The notes under the pieces are model-generated. The model made no database searches. It was not told the DNA's origin and worked only from the letters and a program-made list of their open reading frames with translations. 64,000 bases of DNA from Coemansia sp. RSA 487 (taxonomy: Eukaryota; Kickxellomycota; Kickxellomycetes; Kickxellales; Kickxellaceae), in the NCBI GenBank assembly GCA_027577595.1, contig JANBRJ010000008.1, positions 244,804-308,803 on the forward strand, in the 5' to 3' direction. The position numbers and the translations under genes are program-made. Positions 50,344 to 61,636 of the stretch are shown here, one piece after another; within the stretch, counting starts at the first letter, position 1; each line of letters begins with the position of its first letter.

Positions 50344-52971
50344 GGAGCTGAAGAGCAACCTGTATCGACGCCAAGGCCCAAGCGTAAGATTGAGGTATCT
50401 TCTTTGATAACTCCTGACTCAAAGCGCCCAAAAAAAGGCGGCAAAAGAGGTAGGTCATGCCATGTAATGCGAGCTAAAATATATTGTCAATACTTGGACA
50501 AGTCTGTTCCTCTGTTGAACGCAACAAGGGAAAGGGTCAATTCCAAAATATACAGATACTAATAGGCGTTTGTGCGTTCCAACTTTCCAAAACAATGTCT
50601 AGGAGATGGAGACGCCAGTCAGACGCCTCGGCGACCCGATGGGAGTCTACGGTGTGTTTGTGGCCAACAGCAGAGCCCTAAATCTCAAACCATACGTACA
50701 CCTGTTAAAGCAAGCACAGGCGTATGTCGTTCAACAGGAACACACGGTTTGAGTAAAAAACAGGTCGAAAAATCTCTCATAAGAGAAGCAAAAGACCAGA
50801 TGCGCGAATATCTTAAACCGGATATTAAAGGCATTGTCGATGTTGCGTCGCCAGGCGATATCACGGGCAAGGATGCTGTGACACGGACGACAAACAGCAT
50901 TGCCAAGCTTGTCGATGATCTATTTAGATCCCGGGATTCGTCAGCTAATGATCGTGAAGAAAGGTCAAAGCAGAGTATTAGAGACTGGCTATCTCGAAAT
51001 TCAAAATCGAGAATGACCAAAAAGCTGGTAGACCACCTCTTTAGCTTGTTCTCACAGTTTCAGCCTCTAGTCCCGATGAAGGGCAAAGCAAACGGCAGGC
51101 GCAGCAACAAGGGCAAAGCAGCTGAAAATACAGTGGTGAAAACAGAACGCGATATGTACAATCCAGTCAAATCGTTTGTCAGTTTCATTTCCCAGTGTAT
51201 CAGACTCCAGTCCAAACTGAAAACGCCGCCAAAGAGGCTGATCAAGCCGTTTGAAAAGACCGATGCCCGCCCGAAAGATTCAGAACATGACTGGCGCGTT
51301 GATATTGCATTGAAGTGCGCTTCTCTGAAAGACACATCGCTGTCACGTTCTGTCCCTAGAAACGCCGCCGTTAAGGAACCGGTCGAGCTAGAGGACAGAC
51401 CAGAGCTAGCTGACACGTTTGCCTATATGGAGCTAAAGTATCACGAGGCGGACATGGATAACGCATATGCGCAGCTGTTCCGCTACACGAAGGAGCTATA
51501 TATGGCGCAGCACGATAGACGCTTTATCTGGGGCATGGTTATGTGCAATACCACCGTCCATGCGTGTATATTTGGTCCCAACTACGCAGCAGCATCTAAG
51601 AGTATGAAGTTGACCACGGGTACGGGACGGAAGGACTTCATACGGTTGTTTGTCAATTGGTCGTTCTGCGATAGCCGTAAGCTAGGATACGATCCGGCCA
51701 TTAGCTACGACTACGCATCTCAGTGCCTTGTGATTCAGGCGGATTCAAGCGACAACAAAACAACAAAGACGTTTTACTCTCGCGAAGTGATTGTTTGCGC
51801 TGAGCGGATGTTTGGACGACACACGCGGTGCTTCAAAGCAACAGCCACGAAACCAGATCAACCCGGCGAAAACGACACGCGGAAACCCCACGAGCAGATG
51901 GACTGCAACATCTTTATTAAAACCGCCTGGACCGAGGCTCCCGAGAACGCAGCTGCTGATGGTCGCGACGAGGTAAGGCATCTTTCAAAGATCACAGATC
52001 GCCTTAAAAGCGTAACAAGTGTCAAGGGCATGTACCCCGAGCTATGTGACGACTGCAACAGCGGGCGTGTTTGTTTTACAGACCCAGTGTCAGGGAAATC
52101 GTACGAGGACACTTCCAAAACAGTGCTGGGTGATGATGTCTGGAGCCAATTGGTTGACAGAAATACCGCACTACGCGTGCACAAACATATATATGCCCGG
52201 GGAATAGGCAAGCCGATAAAGTATATAAGGTCTGTACCCGAGTTTATAGTTGTCGCTGCCGATGTAATGCGGTGCCATTGGGAAATCATTGGGAACTGTG
52301 ATATCCTTCATCGCGATATATCCGTAAACAACATGCTCGTGCGCAGAAACAGCAACGGCGAGGCTCGAGGAATGCTCATCGACTTTGACCATTCAATTGC
52401 CATTAGTAACACAGACGAGCCTACACACGCCGAACGCACTGGCACGCTTCAATTCATGAGCATCAGCAACCTCGAAAAGTCCGAATTGAAGCCCACAGCG
52501 TTAGACGACTGGGAGTCGATGCTGTATATCCTATGCTGGGTTGGGACATTCGGGTGGAACAGCAAAACACGCCCGGACAAGACTGGTTCTGGAAAAGCAC
52601 CCAAGAAGCTTCACAGATGGCACCAGGGGACTCTCGAGGAAATAGCCGACGCGAAAAGAACTGATCTCGATAGCAGCAATAACTTCCAGCAAATTATCTC
52701 AGAGTTTAACCTTGGGTTGGGGAACATCGGCCTACTGGTTAATTTGGTTAAAAAGCTGCGCTATGTGCTAATCGATAAATGCTCCAGCAATCTCCGTGGC
52801 GCACTCAAACAAGAGGACCTTATACCCAACACTGAAACTGGAATGCTTGAAGTTGTAGTTTTCAGTGACCCATTCGAGGAACGCGCTGCAAAATGGAAAG
52901 AATTGTCAGAATCGCTTCTTACGGTACTAGAAGATTCTGCACAACAGGCAAGAGAGCAGCTTAGAAAATAG
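50296..52971 (+). CDS. Fungal-type protein kinase (FunK1 family), one intron
   Basis: An 840-residue protein from exons 50296-50449 and 50603-52971. The N-terminus has a 13-Ser run encoded by an AGC microsatellite and a basic Lys/Arg nuclear-localisation-like segment (KRPKKGGKRG). The FunK1 domain occupies about 260-770: an N-lobe-like part with a PD-(D/E)xK-like look (YMELKYHEADMDNAY), then HRDISVNNML near 620, LIDFDHS near 643 (DFD instead of DFG) and GTLQFMSI, ending DDWESMLYILCWV. FunK1 kinases are common in basidiomycetes and some early fungi, often multicopy; targets are unknown. The first ~50 codons of exon 2 look more protein-like in another frame (see findings). The gene lies between two direct LTR-like repeats. 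Confidence 0.83.
50450..50602 (+). other. Intron in FunK1 gene
   Basis: GTAGGT donor at 50450, near-perfect TACTAAT branch point at about 50557, CTAG acceptor ending at 50602; 153 bases, phase 1. Splicing joins the poly-Ser/NLS exon to the frame of the kinase exon. Confidence 0.75.
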
Positions 52972-53576
52972 CTTTGATGGTTTTAAATGTTTTCTACATT
53001 TCACAACCTAACAGAGTTTGATATTATTATGAACATGTATTCAGTGCCATTAGAAACCACGGTATTATAAACAACTCGTGTTGAAGTTGAACTCTACACA
53101 AGCCGTAACATTGTGTAAATCAAAGATACCTTCGTGTTATAACCAGTCAATTGCACGGAAACGAGTCGACTCAAATGACTTTAAAATAGCACAATTTGAT
53201 GTAGATTATATTTATATAAACGATAATGCTGCAATACGCTCCTTACCGTCGGCTATCGCGAAAAACAAAATATAATACAATGAAAAACTCTTTAATTATC
53301 GAAAAGTACCACCGTGCACTTTATTAGAGAACAGCCACTTGTCGAATGGATGTTGGCTCACAATCAACACATTACATGCTAAATCAATGGCGCCCTCATA
53401 TTGATGCTGTTGTACTAGGTTTAAAAGGGTTATTGCGAGCTTTATCATTCTTGCAACTGTAACACTCAAGGCTTAAACCACAGCAATCAGCGTTTTTGTC
53501 CGCATACTTCTTGTAGTGTTTAGTGCTAAGAGCAGAATGTTTGCACGAAAGGTTGCACATATTTGCGCCTTTGGCA

Positions 53577-53807
53577 TGCCAACTTTGCATACAGCAACAA
53601 GGCATACGACATACGTCATATGATATATGATATATTATATGTTATATTCTTGACATGTGGTTTAAGGAAATATTATCACAACTCTTGGCTCTATGCCCAT
53701 ATAAATAGTCTGCCATGCATACCATATTTGTCATTTCATTCTTAGTTCTGTTTTTAATAATATATTGAATACTCCTACGTAATAGCCTTAGCGTCCATAG
53801 CGTAACA
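53577..53807 (+). repeat. Solo-LTR-like repeat, copy A2
   Basis: Second copy of the 46250-46478 repeat, same orientation. Starts TGCCAACTTTGCATACAGCA, ends CCATAGCGTAACA. Flanks TGGCA (left) and TCGCA (right) differ at one of five positions, so could be a decayed target-site duplication. TATAAATAG box inside. Confidence 0.75.
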
Positions 53808-54483
53808 TCGCATCTTCTTGGAAAAACACACTATGTATTTTACAATAATTGGCAGCTTGAACCACTCACTACTGTGAAAATGGAGGGCTTATAAACTATT
53901 TAATAGACAACTCATGCTTAAAAACTCTGGGAATACTTTTTGAAGACGTGTAAATATGGAAATATAGCAATGTTTTGATTATTTACTTGCCAAATTATTC
54001 TTGACTATCACCATTACAATACCATGAATTTTTCGAAAAGTAACAGCAACCACCCAATTTGTCATAATTTGCATACCTACACATGCAGTAGCCGTGAGAA
54101 ATCGTTTGAAAATATTTATGAATTCCGTAGCCACATGTTTGTTTTGCATGATATAGTGGTATAATATCCCAAGTTGGTAAAATATAACATAATTGTGGAA
54201 CTTTTATTGTAAATCAACGGATCATTATATAATAGAATGTTCATTGGGTTTACGTTCAAGTAAAATCTGATTAATTGCCGAATAAATTGTCTTATACCAC
54301 ACCAATCCTTGGCACTGGCTAGTTTAATGATATTATTTTGTACTATTAGTGTTCATGAATAAAAAATAGTCGGGCAAAAAAGAAAAAAAAAAGAAAAGAA
54401 AAGCCACAAAAAATACTCATTTTTTATTTTATAATTTGCCAGCACAGTTTCTTTTCCGCAGCACCGGCTTTTTTTTGTTTCGG

Positions 54484-54639
54484 CTAGCCGGAGCAGCTCA
54501 AGGCGCCATCCGGAGCTGCACCACTAATTGCGCTACCAGCAGTGTATTTACAGGGAATAATGATCTCCCCCTCGGGGGAATTTACAAACTGTAGTACCGA
54601 ACACCTTGTTCCACCGTGAGCCGATATTGGTTGTTGCAT
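54484..54639 (-). pseudogene. C-terminal fragment of an unknown Cys-containing protein
   Basis: A 51-codon minus-strand frame, MQQPISAHGGTRCSVLQF then EGEIIIPCKYTAGS and SGAAPDGALSCSG-stop. Its residues and GC content look coding and contrast with the AT-rich flanks. Three Cys and a Gly/Ala-rich end suggest part of a secreted protein, perhaps related to a chitin-binding module, but this is a guess. An in-frame stop lies two codons upstream; it may be the last exon or a relic. Confidence 0.35.
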
Positions 54640-55552
54640 ATATTAAGGATGGCCACTGTTTGTCGTTTTTCATGGACATCAGTATATTTTATAGTACTGG
54701 TCGCTACCACGGCCCCTATGTTATTGACAGGATTCATCGAAAAAAGTTTAAAAGAAAGAGCTGTCCTTTGTATTCAAAATTGTGATCCGTCATCTCCAAA
54801 AATAACTACAAACCAGTTCGCTTAGAGCCTTGATTTTGATACACATTTCCCTTTCTTTTTTGATGCCAATATTGAACGATAATCGATTATTGATGCAGCC
54901 GTACTTTTCCTCCATCTCGATATAGATATTATGAGTCAGAGTAACATGGAACCTCTAGGGAACTACAACAGCCACATTGCTGGCAGCGAGAGTGAAAAGC
55001 TTCATTTCCCACTGTGCAGTATACTATGTAATGGCTATTATGGATTGGATGTACATTTGCGTAGAATGTACGGCTACCACGTTTGCTGATTTTGATAAAG
55101 ATGGAGTAATGTGGCTAGTTTAACAAAAGTCTTTATATTAATATTTGCAATAAATAGAAAGTAACCATGACACATGTTCGTCGTAATGAAACCATGGGCT
55201 TTATGGAAATATTTTGCATGTTGAATACTGCTGCTCAGATATGTAGGAAATGGACGGGTAATGGTTAACCGGTACCAAATAGCTACCGACAATTGTACGC
55301 CCACTGTTGTAAAAAATGTATGGATCTAAAGAAACGTTACTGCAGTACGAGAACAGAAGAGGGGAAGGGATGAAAAGTACGTTATCAGAATCGTTTTTAA
55401 AAAAGATTCAGTAGCTAGAATAAAAAACAGTTTAAGCTTACTGCGTTATATCGTATCGAATTCAAAAAGAGAGATAAAAAGAATGAACTATAAAGGAATC
55501 TTTTTCTGTTTTACTATATTTTACATTTATAAGTAGCTAAATCTTCTATACT

Positions 55553-57652
55553 ATGCGCTTAAATAGGTTAATACAAACAGTGATACTGGTTGCAAGTATC
55601 CGTCAATACGTGCAAGGACTCAACTACACTGGTGAAACTGCTCTTCTCGATGCAGCACCTGCGGACCCTAGCAGACGGCACGCAACGGCGGTAACGTTTG
55701 GAGAACTGGGGGTATTTGATTTCCGCGGGGACGGACGGGCCCGTGTAGCGTTAGAACTCGGTGCGTTTTCATCGGAAAAGAAAGAAACCACACACGCACA
55801 ATCCCCATCTACTAACACTAAAAGTCGTCGTAGTGCCGATACAACAGGTAAAGGGGGAGGCGAGTTATCGCGAGTCCTGGCTCTAGGGACCAACGAGATA
55901 AACCGACCCGTGCGGGATACAGAGCCCATCGAACTGGACTACGTGTACCTAATATTTGCTCGTTCCCGAGCCGTCAACAACTTTGTGGCCCGATTGCATA
56001 GCGGAGGAATGAAGGTACAAGAAGATAACGATGACATGGCGGCTACAATGTTATGCTCAAACGTTGGCGGATGGCTTGAAAGCGAATTCATTGCACCTAT
56101 CACTGCATTGCGGCGACCCAAAGCACTTGTGAAAGAAGAAGGAGCGGTAAAAGAAAGTAGCCAGCCAGGAACTACCAGTGCTAAGGATACGCAGCCAAAG
56201 ATCTCGTTTATCTCGGCATCCAGTCCGTCGGCACAGGTGGATTTGCTGCCACGCCCAACACGCGTAACGGCCGCTGGAACCATGGGTAAGCGCGATCTTC
56301 TGTCAGCTACCACAGCATCTTCGGCAACAGCAGTAGCAGGCAACAGCACATCCGATGGACCGCTTCTGGGCGCGGACACCAAACCAAACGATGTGTTCCT
56401 GGTTGAGTACGAGTGGGAATGGCTGGTCCCGCATGGCGGCGAGTACGCGGTGGTCATTGCAAACTGCGCGGCAACAACGATCCAGTTCAAATACAACCTG
56501 ATCATGGCGAACCGGTGGGGCGACGGCCAGTGGACCAATGTGCCGGCCGGCTGGATGCCTGTGCAGCTGGCGTATCCGGCCACGTGCTACTCAATGTGGG
56601 CGGTGGCGATGGCGCTGTGGGTGTGGGCACAAGTGAGGCACCGCATGGCAAGCAGCCACGGGTGGCGGCGCCAGCCGCTGGCAACGCTTGTGGTGGGGTT
56701 TGTGCCAGTTCTGCGGTTCATGAGCTGTGTGGCCGATCTGAGCCGACACAACCTGTGGGGCAGCCCCGGCGGCGCTGCATACGAAGTTACTATGGTTGTT
56801 GTGTCGACAAGCCTTGTCGATGCGCTGGCCGATGCCGCCCAGATGCTTGTGCTGCTGGCGCTGGCCAAGGGCTGGGGCGTCGTGCGTGCGCGGCTGGCGG
56901 GTGCTGAGAAGCGCCTGGTGCCGGGGCTCATTGTGTTTGTTGGCGTCGGGTCGCTGTATGACGGCGCAACGCGGGGCGGCGGGGTTCTGGCGGTGGGCGT
57001 CCTGGAATGCGTGGCGCTGGCGTATGCGTGGGCTTCGCTGGCGCACACGCGCCAGGTCCACGCCGTCCAGACGCTGCGGCTCGTGAGCCGCCACGAGCAG
57101 GCGCTGACTGCATGGTGGGCGGCTGTGAACGCCAGCGCGGATCAGCAGCTGCCCACCAACTCGGCGGCTCTTATGCTGCGCAGCCTTGCAAGCCGCCGGT
57201 GGAGCCAGGTGCACGCAGATATAACTTCTGCGCCGTGTGGCCCGTCGTCGCGACAGTCCCTGGTGGCGGCGCTGGCGCTGATGTGGAGCGCTACGCAAAA
57301 GGACCGGCTCCTGGCGCGTGTGCAGCGCATTGCCGTGCCGCTGCAGGCGCTGGATGTGGCGGTTCTGCTGGTAGCTAGCTTTGCGGTGCCACCACACTAT
57401 GCGTTTGTCGGGCTTTTGCTGGTGCAGGCCGCCCACTGGGTTGCCTTCATGGCGGTGCTAGCAACCATCGTTGCCGGCGGTCTGGAGAGCCCCGATGTTG
57501 CGCTGCCCGCGCTGCCCGCCATCGTCTCCCGCCGGTCTATCCCGCTCCCACCGCCTAACGCTGCCACCACCACGCCTCGTCCGCTGCCGCCGCTTGGTCG
57601 TTTGCATCTGCTGCGCAGCTCTGCACCCTTTGCTGCCACCTCGTCATCTTAG
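55553..57652 (+). CDS. GOST-like seven-TM membrane protein
   Basis: A 699-residue protein with a signal peptide (about 1-22), then a ~310-residue lumenal domain with low-complexity loops (Ser/Thr/Lys-rich), ending in beta strands (YEWEWLVPHGGEYAVVIANC, QFKYNLIMANRWGDGQW). Seven membrane helices follow from about 335 to 660. The order of signal peptide, GOLD-like beta domain ending in an N-C-x motif, then 7TM is that of the GOST superfamily (Ptm1, GPR107/108, GPR180/TMEM145), which works in Golgi/endosome trafficking. The TM1 start (WMPVQLAYPATCYSMWAVAM) resembles the family's PxPLxFYGxxS block. The C-terminal tail is Pro-rich. Subfamily is uncertain. The TM half is much more GC-rich than the N-terminal half. 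Confidence 0.62.
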   Translation: MRLNRLIQTVILVASIRQYVQGLNYTGETALLDAAPADPSRRHATAVTFGELGVFDFRGDGRARVALELGAFSSEKKETTHAQSPSTNTKSRRSADTTGKGGGELSRVLALGTNEINRPVRDTEPIELDYVYLIFARSRAVNNFVARLHSGGMKVQEDNDDMAATMLCSNVGGWLESEFIAPITALRRPKALVKEEGAVKESSQPGTTSAKDTQPKISFISASSPSAQVDLLPRPTRVTAAGTMGKRDLLSATTASSATAVAGNSTSDGPLLGADTKPNDVFLVEYEWEWLVPHGGEYAVVIANCAATTIQFKYNLIMANRWGDGQWTNVPAGWMPVQLAYPATCYSMWAVAMALWVWAQVRHRMASSHGWRRQPLATLVVGFVPVLRFMSCVADLSRHNLWGSPGGAAYEVTMVVVSTSLVDALADAAQMLVLLALAKGWGVVRARLAGAEKRLVPGLIVFVGVGSLYDGATRGGGVLAVGVLECVALAYAWASLAHTRQVHAVQTLRLVSRHEQALTAWWAAVNASADQQLPTNSAALMLRSLASRRWSQVHADITSAPCGPSSRQSLVAALALMWSATQKDRLLARVQRIAVPLQALDVAVLLVASFAVPPHYAFVGLLLVQAAHWVAFMAVLATIVAGGLESPDVALPALPAIVSRRSIPLPPPNAATTTPRPLPPLGRLHLLRSSAPFAATSSS

Positions 57653-57925
57653 GCGCGTGGGCCAATCACATTAATTCCCGCACTTGAGATGGTTAAAGTG
57701 TATAGAGGCCGAGTTTTTTTTATCTCTTTTGAAGCAAACAAAAAAAAAGGGCGCGATTTGAGAGTCTGTGGTACAAAACCTATCTATCTCACTAGCACAC
57801 CATCCTCTTTTTGTTTCTTCAGATCCTTTTTTATATATACATATCTTTCAACTACTTTACCCTTATATACATCTAGTCAGCCTTTTTTTTTTTTCCCCAT
57901 ACGCTACTCAAAAGTTATTGGAAGA

Positions 57926-60900
57926 ATGGATCTAGGTTTCTACGTCCCCGACCTCACTGGCAACACCAACGATGGCGAGCGACCGGGTGAAAGAGATAAT
58001 GGCACAACAACTGCTGGTGCACCGAATTCACAGCAGCCCAGTTTAGAAGAGATCGCATCGGCCGCCAGAGCAGCTGCAGCTGGGCTGGTATCGTCGAGCA
58101 TACCGCTACAGCAGCAGAATCCAATTATTCCTCCCACAGCCTTCCCCACCAGTATCCCGGGCTTTTCGTCCGATCCGCAGCAATCGACACTGTTCGGTGC
58201 TGCCGCTGCACAGCAGGAGCCAGTAGCTTCGTCTAGTAACCAGGCACAGCCTGGATCAAAGGACGCAAACGGTGGGCCTGCGAAGCCCATCGGCATGGCT
58301 TGCAGGGCTTGCAGGTTGCGCAAAATCAGATGCGGCGGTGAGCGCCCACGCTGTACGTACTGCGTCAAAAAGGGGTACGAATGCGTGTTGACACCGCACA
58401 AGAAACGAGGCAGGCCGCGCAAGAACTCGCAACGGGGCAAACAACAGCATGAAGGAACCACCAGCGATAAGACAAGCGATCAGCCAGACATGGACGACAT
58501 ACCGCTGGCCACAGCAACTGGTCTTAATAAACCCAAGCGTAACACAACAAAAACAACGACAACAACGAACACAACGTACGAAGAAATAGACGAGGAAGAA
58601 GATGATTCTTCGGGCATGCGTGCAATGAAGATACCAGAGAACAATGCACAATCGGGAGGAGATATGATGCTTGATGGGCTGGATATTGATGTGCGCCAAC
58701 TATGGGCCGAGCTGACAGGGCTGCAGGGCCTGGACCTGCCACCCGAGCTGTCGGCGCTGGCCGCGAACTCAGCTATCCAGCCAATAGACACGTACCCAAG
58801 CAGCATTCCCAGCATCGGGCCCTCGTTCAACTTGGGAATCACTCAGCCGTCCGCATTGCATATTCTCGCCCAGCAGCCAAACGGTAACGGTTCGTCGATG
58901 GGCGGGAATACCCAGATACCGCTGCAGCCGATGTCGTCAGGCAGTGCTACCCGTCCGATCCCGCCTCCACTGCCTCTGTATTCAACCGCTGCGACTGATT
59001 CGGCCTTGTACCAGGCGCTTCCGTTGGCAGGCGATGGCAATATGGCCATTCTTTCGGCCGCCAACCTAAGCGATGCGAATCTGTTTGCGTCAAACTATGC
59101 GTTTCCCCGGCAAGCAGGTGGCCCAGGCAGCGCATCGCCACTAACAACGCCTAGGCCACACCAAGAGCCGCATGAAAGGCAGCATCAGCCTATCAGATCA
59201 CCCGTGTCGTCAGCCGTGGATAGCAATGCACACCTATCACCTAACGCGGCTGAGGAAAAGCAGGCACGGTTGGACACCAGCAGCTCTGCCGACGGCCACA
59301 CCACCACAGCAACAGGAACTACGGGAACCACAGGACGGAAGAACCCCACGGCACGTGCGCGGTCCACGTCATCCAGCGCGGCGGCGGAAGTCAGCTTGCC
59401 AACGATTCGACAGACCATCGACGAGGGTGTGCGTATGTACTTTGTGTATGTGCACCCGTGGCTGCCCATCCTCCACCGCCCGACGTTTGAGCGCCAGATC
59501 ACCGAAGGCCACGTTGATCCGATTCTCTACTACGCCGTGCAGGCAGTGGCCGCCCGCTTCAAGGACCGCGACAACAGCTCCGCTTTTGCAGCTGCGGGCA
59601 GCAGGTCTGCCCAGCAGCAGACGAAATCAAATCAGCAGGGATCGTTTGCTTCGTCGGTCCGCAAGCCGTACAAACGTGGCCAGCGGTATGCTCGCGCCGC
59701 ACGGTCTCTGCTTCCCGAGTCTCTGCGCAACGCACGGCTGTCGACGCTGCAAGCCATAACCATCATGGCCCTGTACATGTCGGTCTCGGGTCACTGGCAA
59801 GAGGGCGCAGCGTACGAGCGGCTGGCGGTGCAGCTGGCGTTCATTGGACAGTACCATCTTCTGGACGAGGAGTTTCTGCTTCCCCCGGTTACCAACAACA
59901 TGGGGCTATACGAGTCCGGATGGTCCGAGCATTCGCATCCGGCGCGGCTCGAGGTGCTGAGCCGACCGGGGGGCGTTCTGGAGCATGAGCAGCGCAGACG
60001 CGCGTGGTGGTCAATCTTCCAGCTGGAGCGGTTCAACGGACTGGCGATGGGACGGCCACCTATTATCAAGCCGGGTTGGCACTGGGTGTGGCTCCCGTGC
60101 AGCGAGGACCTGTGGGCCCGTGATAACCCATCAGGCGCCCTGGCATGGGAAATGGGACTGGCTGACTTTTCGCAGCGCCCATCGACGTCAGTCTCTAACT
60201 GCCGCGTCGACCTAATCCTGGCGCTGGTGATGGGCCAGCTCATCGACCAGCGCACTGAGCTGTTCCGCCTCTTCTTTCCGCGCGTCGACCGTGGCACCCT
60301 GTTCTACGACAACCTGCCTACTCATTCGCTGACGTGGCCGGTCCGCCTGCGCAAACTCTGCGATGCCGTTACCGTGCTTGAGCGCCGCATCCGCCAATGG
60401 CACGCCGAGCTGGACAGATATGCGGACACCTTTTCGGCCCGTCGCCATGCGAACTTTGAGATCATGGGCGCCTCGTGCCAGATCCACCTATTTGCTTGCG
60501 TCCTGCAGATTCGCGAACACTTGTTTGAAGATCTTTTGGTGAGCGAAGAGGCACGAGCCGCTATAGCCAAAGCCACCGCTACGGCTAGTGCTGCAACCGA
60601 GCCTGTTGAGAGTAACGATACCGACGATGATGCGAATATGAGCGATCGCGCGTCATCGCGCAACTCGTCATCGGTTGATATGGCTACCGTGTTTGAGCGC
60701 CATACAGGTGTGCCCTTTGACAGGTCGACCTATCAGCGTGGCTACGTGGCCAAAGCCAAGCGGCCCGAAATGTCGCTCCAGTTTGTCCATGATCTGGATA
60801 CATTGGCGCAAAGGTGCTGGGACCGCTCAGTATCCATGGCTGACGAGATTGCTAGGCTTTTGCGCGTTCATTGGTTGCGCCCCTTTGAACAACAATCTGT

Positions 60901-61543
60901 CTCTGTTCCTAATGAGGATGACGATACTGATCTGGTGTCGTTTATTTCATCGAATATCGATGGCGAATCGTCAAAAACCAAAGACCAGCAGCAGCAGCAG
61001 CAGAAACAAAGGAGCTCTACATCTTCTTCTGCTACCCATCGTCGACCATCCGTTGGTAGCGGGGGATCAGCATCATCGGCTGCTGCAATGGGACTAATGG
61101 ATCCGCAGATCGCTGACCGCTTCAAACTGATGAACCCGCAGACTCCGTACCATCTGTTTGTGGCCGGAAAAGTGCAAGCTGCGCGGCTCAAGCAGGCCGT
61201 CACTGCACAACAGTCTGCGCGAAGAAAGAAAAACAACAAAGGTTCAAAGGAGAGTCCAACGATGATGGATGTCGACAATGCTGATAATACCAACAGCTGC
61301 AATGCATCATCTGAGGATTATTCGCCCGAGGTCGTGGCCGATGCTATCAAGCGTATCAACGATATCTGGGATTCCCATGGCTTGGCCGCTGATGCCAAAC
61401 TTGTAGCTGCGCGACTCGATGACATCATCGCTGCGCTGGAATACTGTCAGTTGTTTTGGAACTCGCTGAATTTTGCCTCTCATCTGCGTTACCTCAAACG
61501 CGAGGCTGCCAAGCCTTTACTCAGCGCGGTTTTCCGGGAATAA
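57926..61543 (+). CDS. Zn2Cys6 fungal transcription factor
   Basis: A 1205-residue nuclear regulator. The Zn2Cys6 binuclear cluster is at about residues 123-153 (ACRACRLRKIRCGGERPRC then CxxC...C), followed by the basic KKRGRPRK stretch, which resembles an AT-hook. The Fungal_trans domain runs from about 500 to 830 (YVHPWLPILHRPTFERQI, LQAITIMALYMSVSGHWQEGA, the RRRAWWSIFQLERFNGLAMGRPP motif). Long disordered Ser/Thr/Gln-rich linkers occur between and after. The upstream extension to 57689 is a T/C-rich leader; the ATG at 57926 (MDLGFYVPDL) is preferred. Such factors bind CGG half-sites; whether it acts on the CGG-N3-CCG sites in this window is unknown. Confidence 0.92.
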   Translation: MDLGFYVPDLTGNTNDGERPGERDNGTTTAGAPNSQQPSLEEIASAARAAAAGLVSSSIPLQQQNPIIPPTAFPTSIPGFSSDPQQSTLFGAAAAQQEPVASSSNQAQPGSKDANGGPAKPIGMACRACRLRKIRCGGERPRCTYCVKKGYECVLTPHKKRGRPRKNSQRGKQQHEGTTSDKTSDQPDMDDIPLATATGLNKPKRNTTKTTTTTNTTYEEIDEEEDDSSGMRAMKIPENNAQSGGDMMLDGLDIDVRQLWAELTGLQGLDLPPELSALAANSAIQPIDTYPSSIPSIGPSFNLGITQPSALHILAQQPNGNGSSMGGNTQIPLQPMSSGSATRPIPPPLPLYSTAATDSALYQALPLAGDGNMAILSAANLSDANLFASNYAFPRQAGGPGSASPLTTPRPHQEPHERQHQPIRSPVSSAVDSNAHLSPNAAEEKQARLDTSSSADGHTTTATGTTGTTGRKNPTARARSTSSSAAAEVSLPTIRQTIDEGVRMYFVYVHPWLPILHRPTFERQITEGHVDPILYYAVQAVAARFKDRDNSSAFAAAGSRSAQQQTKSNQQGSFASSVRKPYKRGQRYARAARSLLPESLRNARLSTLQAITIMALYMSVSGHWQEGAAYERLAVQLAFIGQYHLLDEEFLLPPVTNNMGLYESGWSEHSHPARLEVLSRPGGVLEHEQRRRAWWSIFQLERFNGLAMGRPPIIKPGWHWVWLPCSEDLWARDNPSGALAWEMGLADFSQRPSTSVSNCRVDLILALVMGQLIDQRTELFRLFFPRVDRGTLFYDNLPTHSLTWPVRLRKLCDAVTVLERRIRQWHAELDRYADTFSARRHANFEIMGASCQIHLFACVLQIREHLFEDLLVSEEARAAIAKATATASAATEPVESNDTDDDANMSDRASSRNSSSVDMATVFERHTGVPFDRSTYQRGYVAKAKRPEMSLQFVHDLDTLAQRCWDRSVSMADEIARLLRVHWLRPFEQQSVSVPNEDDDTDLVSFISSNIDGESSKTKDQQQQQQKQRSSTSSSATHRRPSVGSGGSASSAAAMGLMDPQIADRFKLMNPQTPYHLFVAGKVQAARLKQAVTAQQSARRKKNNKGSKESPTMMDVDNADNTNSCNASSEDYSPEVVADAIKRINDIWDSHGLAADAKLVAARLDDIIAALEYCQLFWNSLNFASHLRYLKREAAKPLLSAVFRE

Positions 61544-61610
61544 ACTCCTTGTTTTGTTTCATACTTTTTATACACAAGAATTTGACTATCATAATTCAAC
61601 CCTTATTTGT

Positions 61611-61636
61611 ATATATATATATATATATATATATAT
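61611..61636. repeat. (AT)n microsatellite
   Basis: Thirteen uninterrupted AT units in the 3' flank of the transcription factor gene. Confidence 0.95.

Larger units (their letters stand above)
52972..55552. other. 2.6 kb AT-rich spacer
   Basis: Holds LTR-like copy A2, a GC-richer coding relic at 54484-54639 (minus) and the promoter of the GOST-like gene. A plus-strand 58-codon frame from the ATG at 54649 (MATVCRFSWTSVYFIVLVAT) has one hydrophobic stretch but no other support. Confidence 0.45.

Noticed and set aside
46250-53807. A complete LTR retrotransposon spanning both A copies
   Set aside because: No primer-binding site after A1, no polypurine tract before A2, and no gag or pol inside; solo LTRs fit better.
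56591-57436. 281-codon frame antisense to the GOST-like gene
   Set aside because: His/Arg/Gln-rich translation with no domain; a shadow of the GC-rich TM-coding strand.
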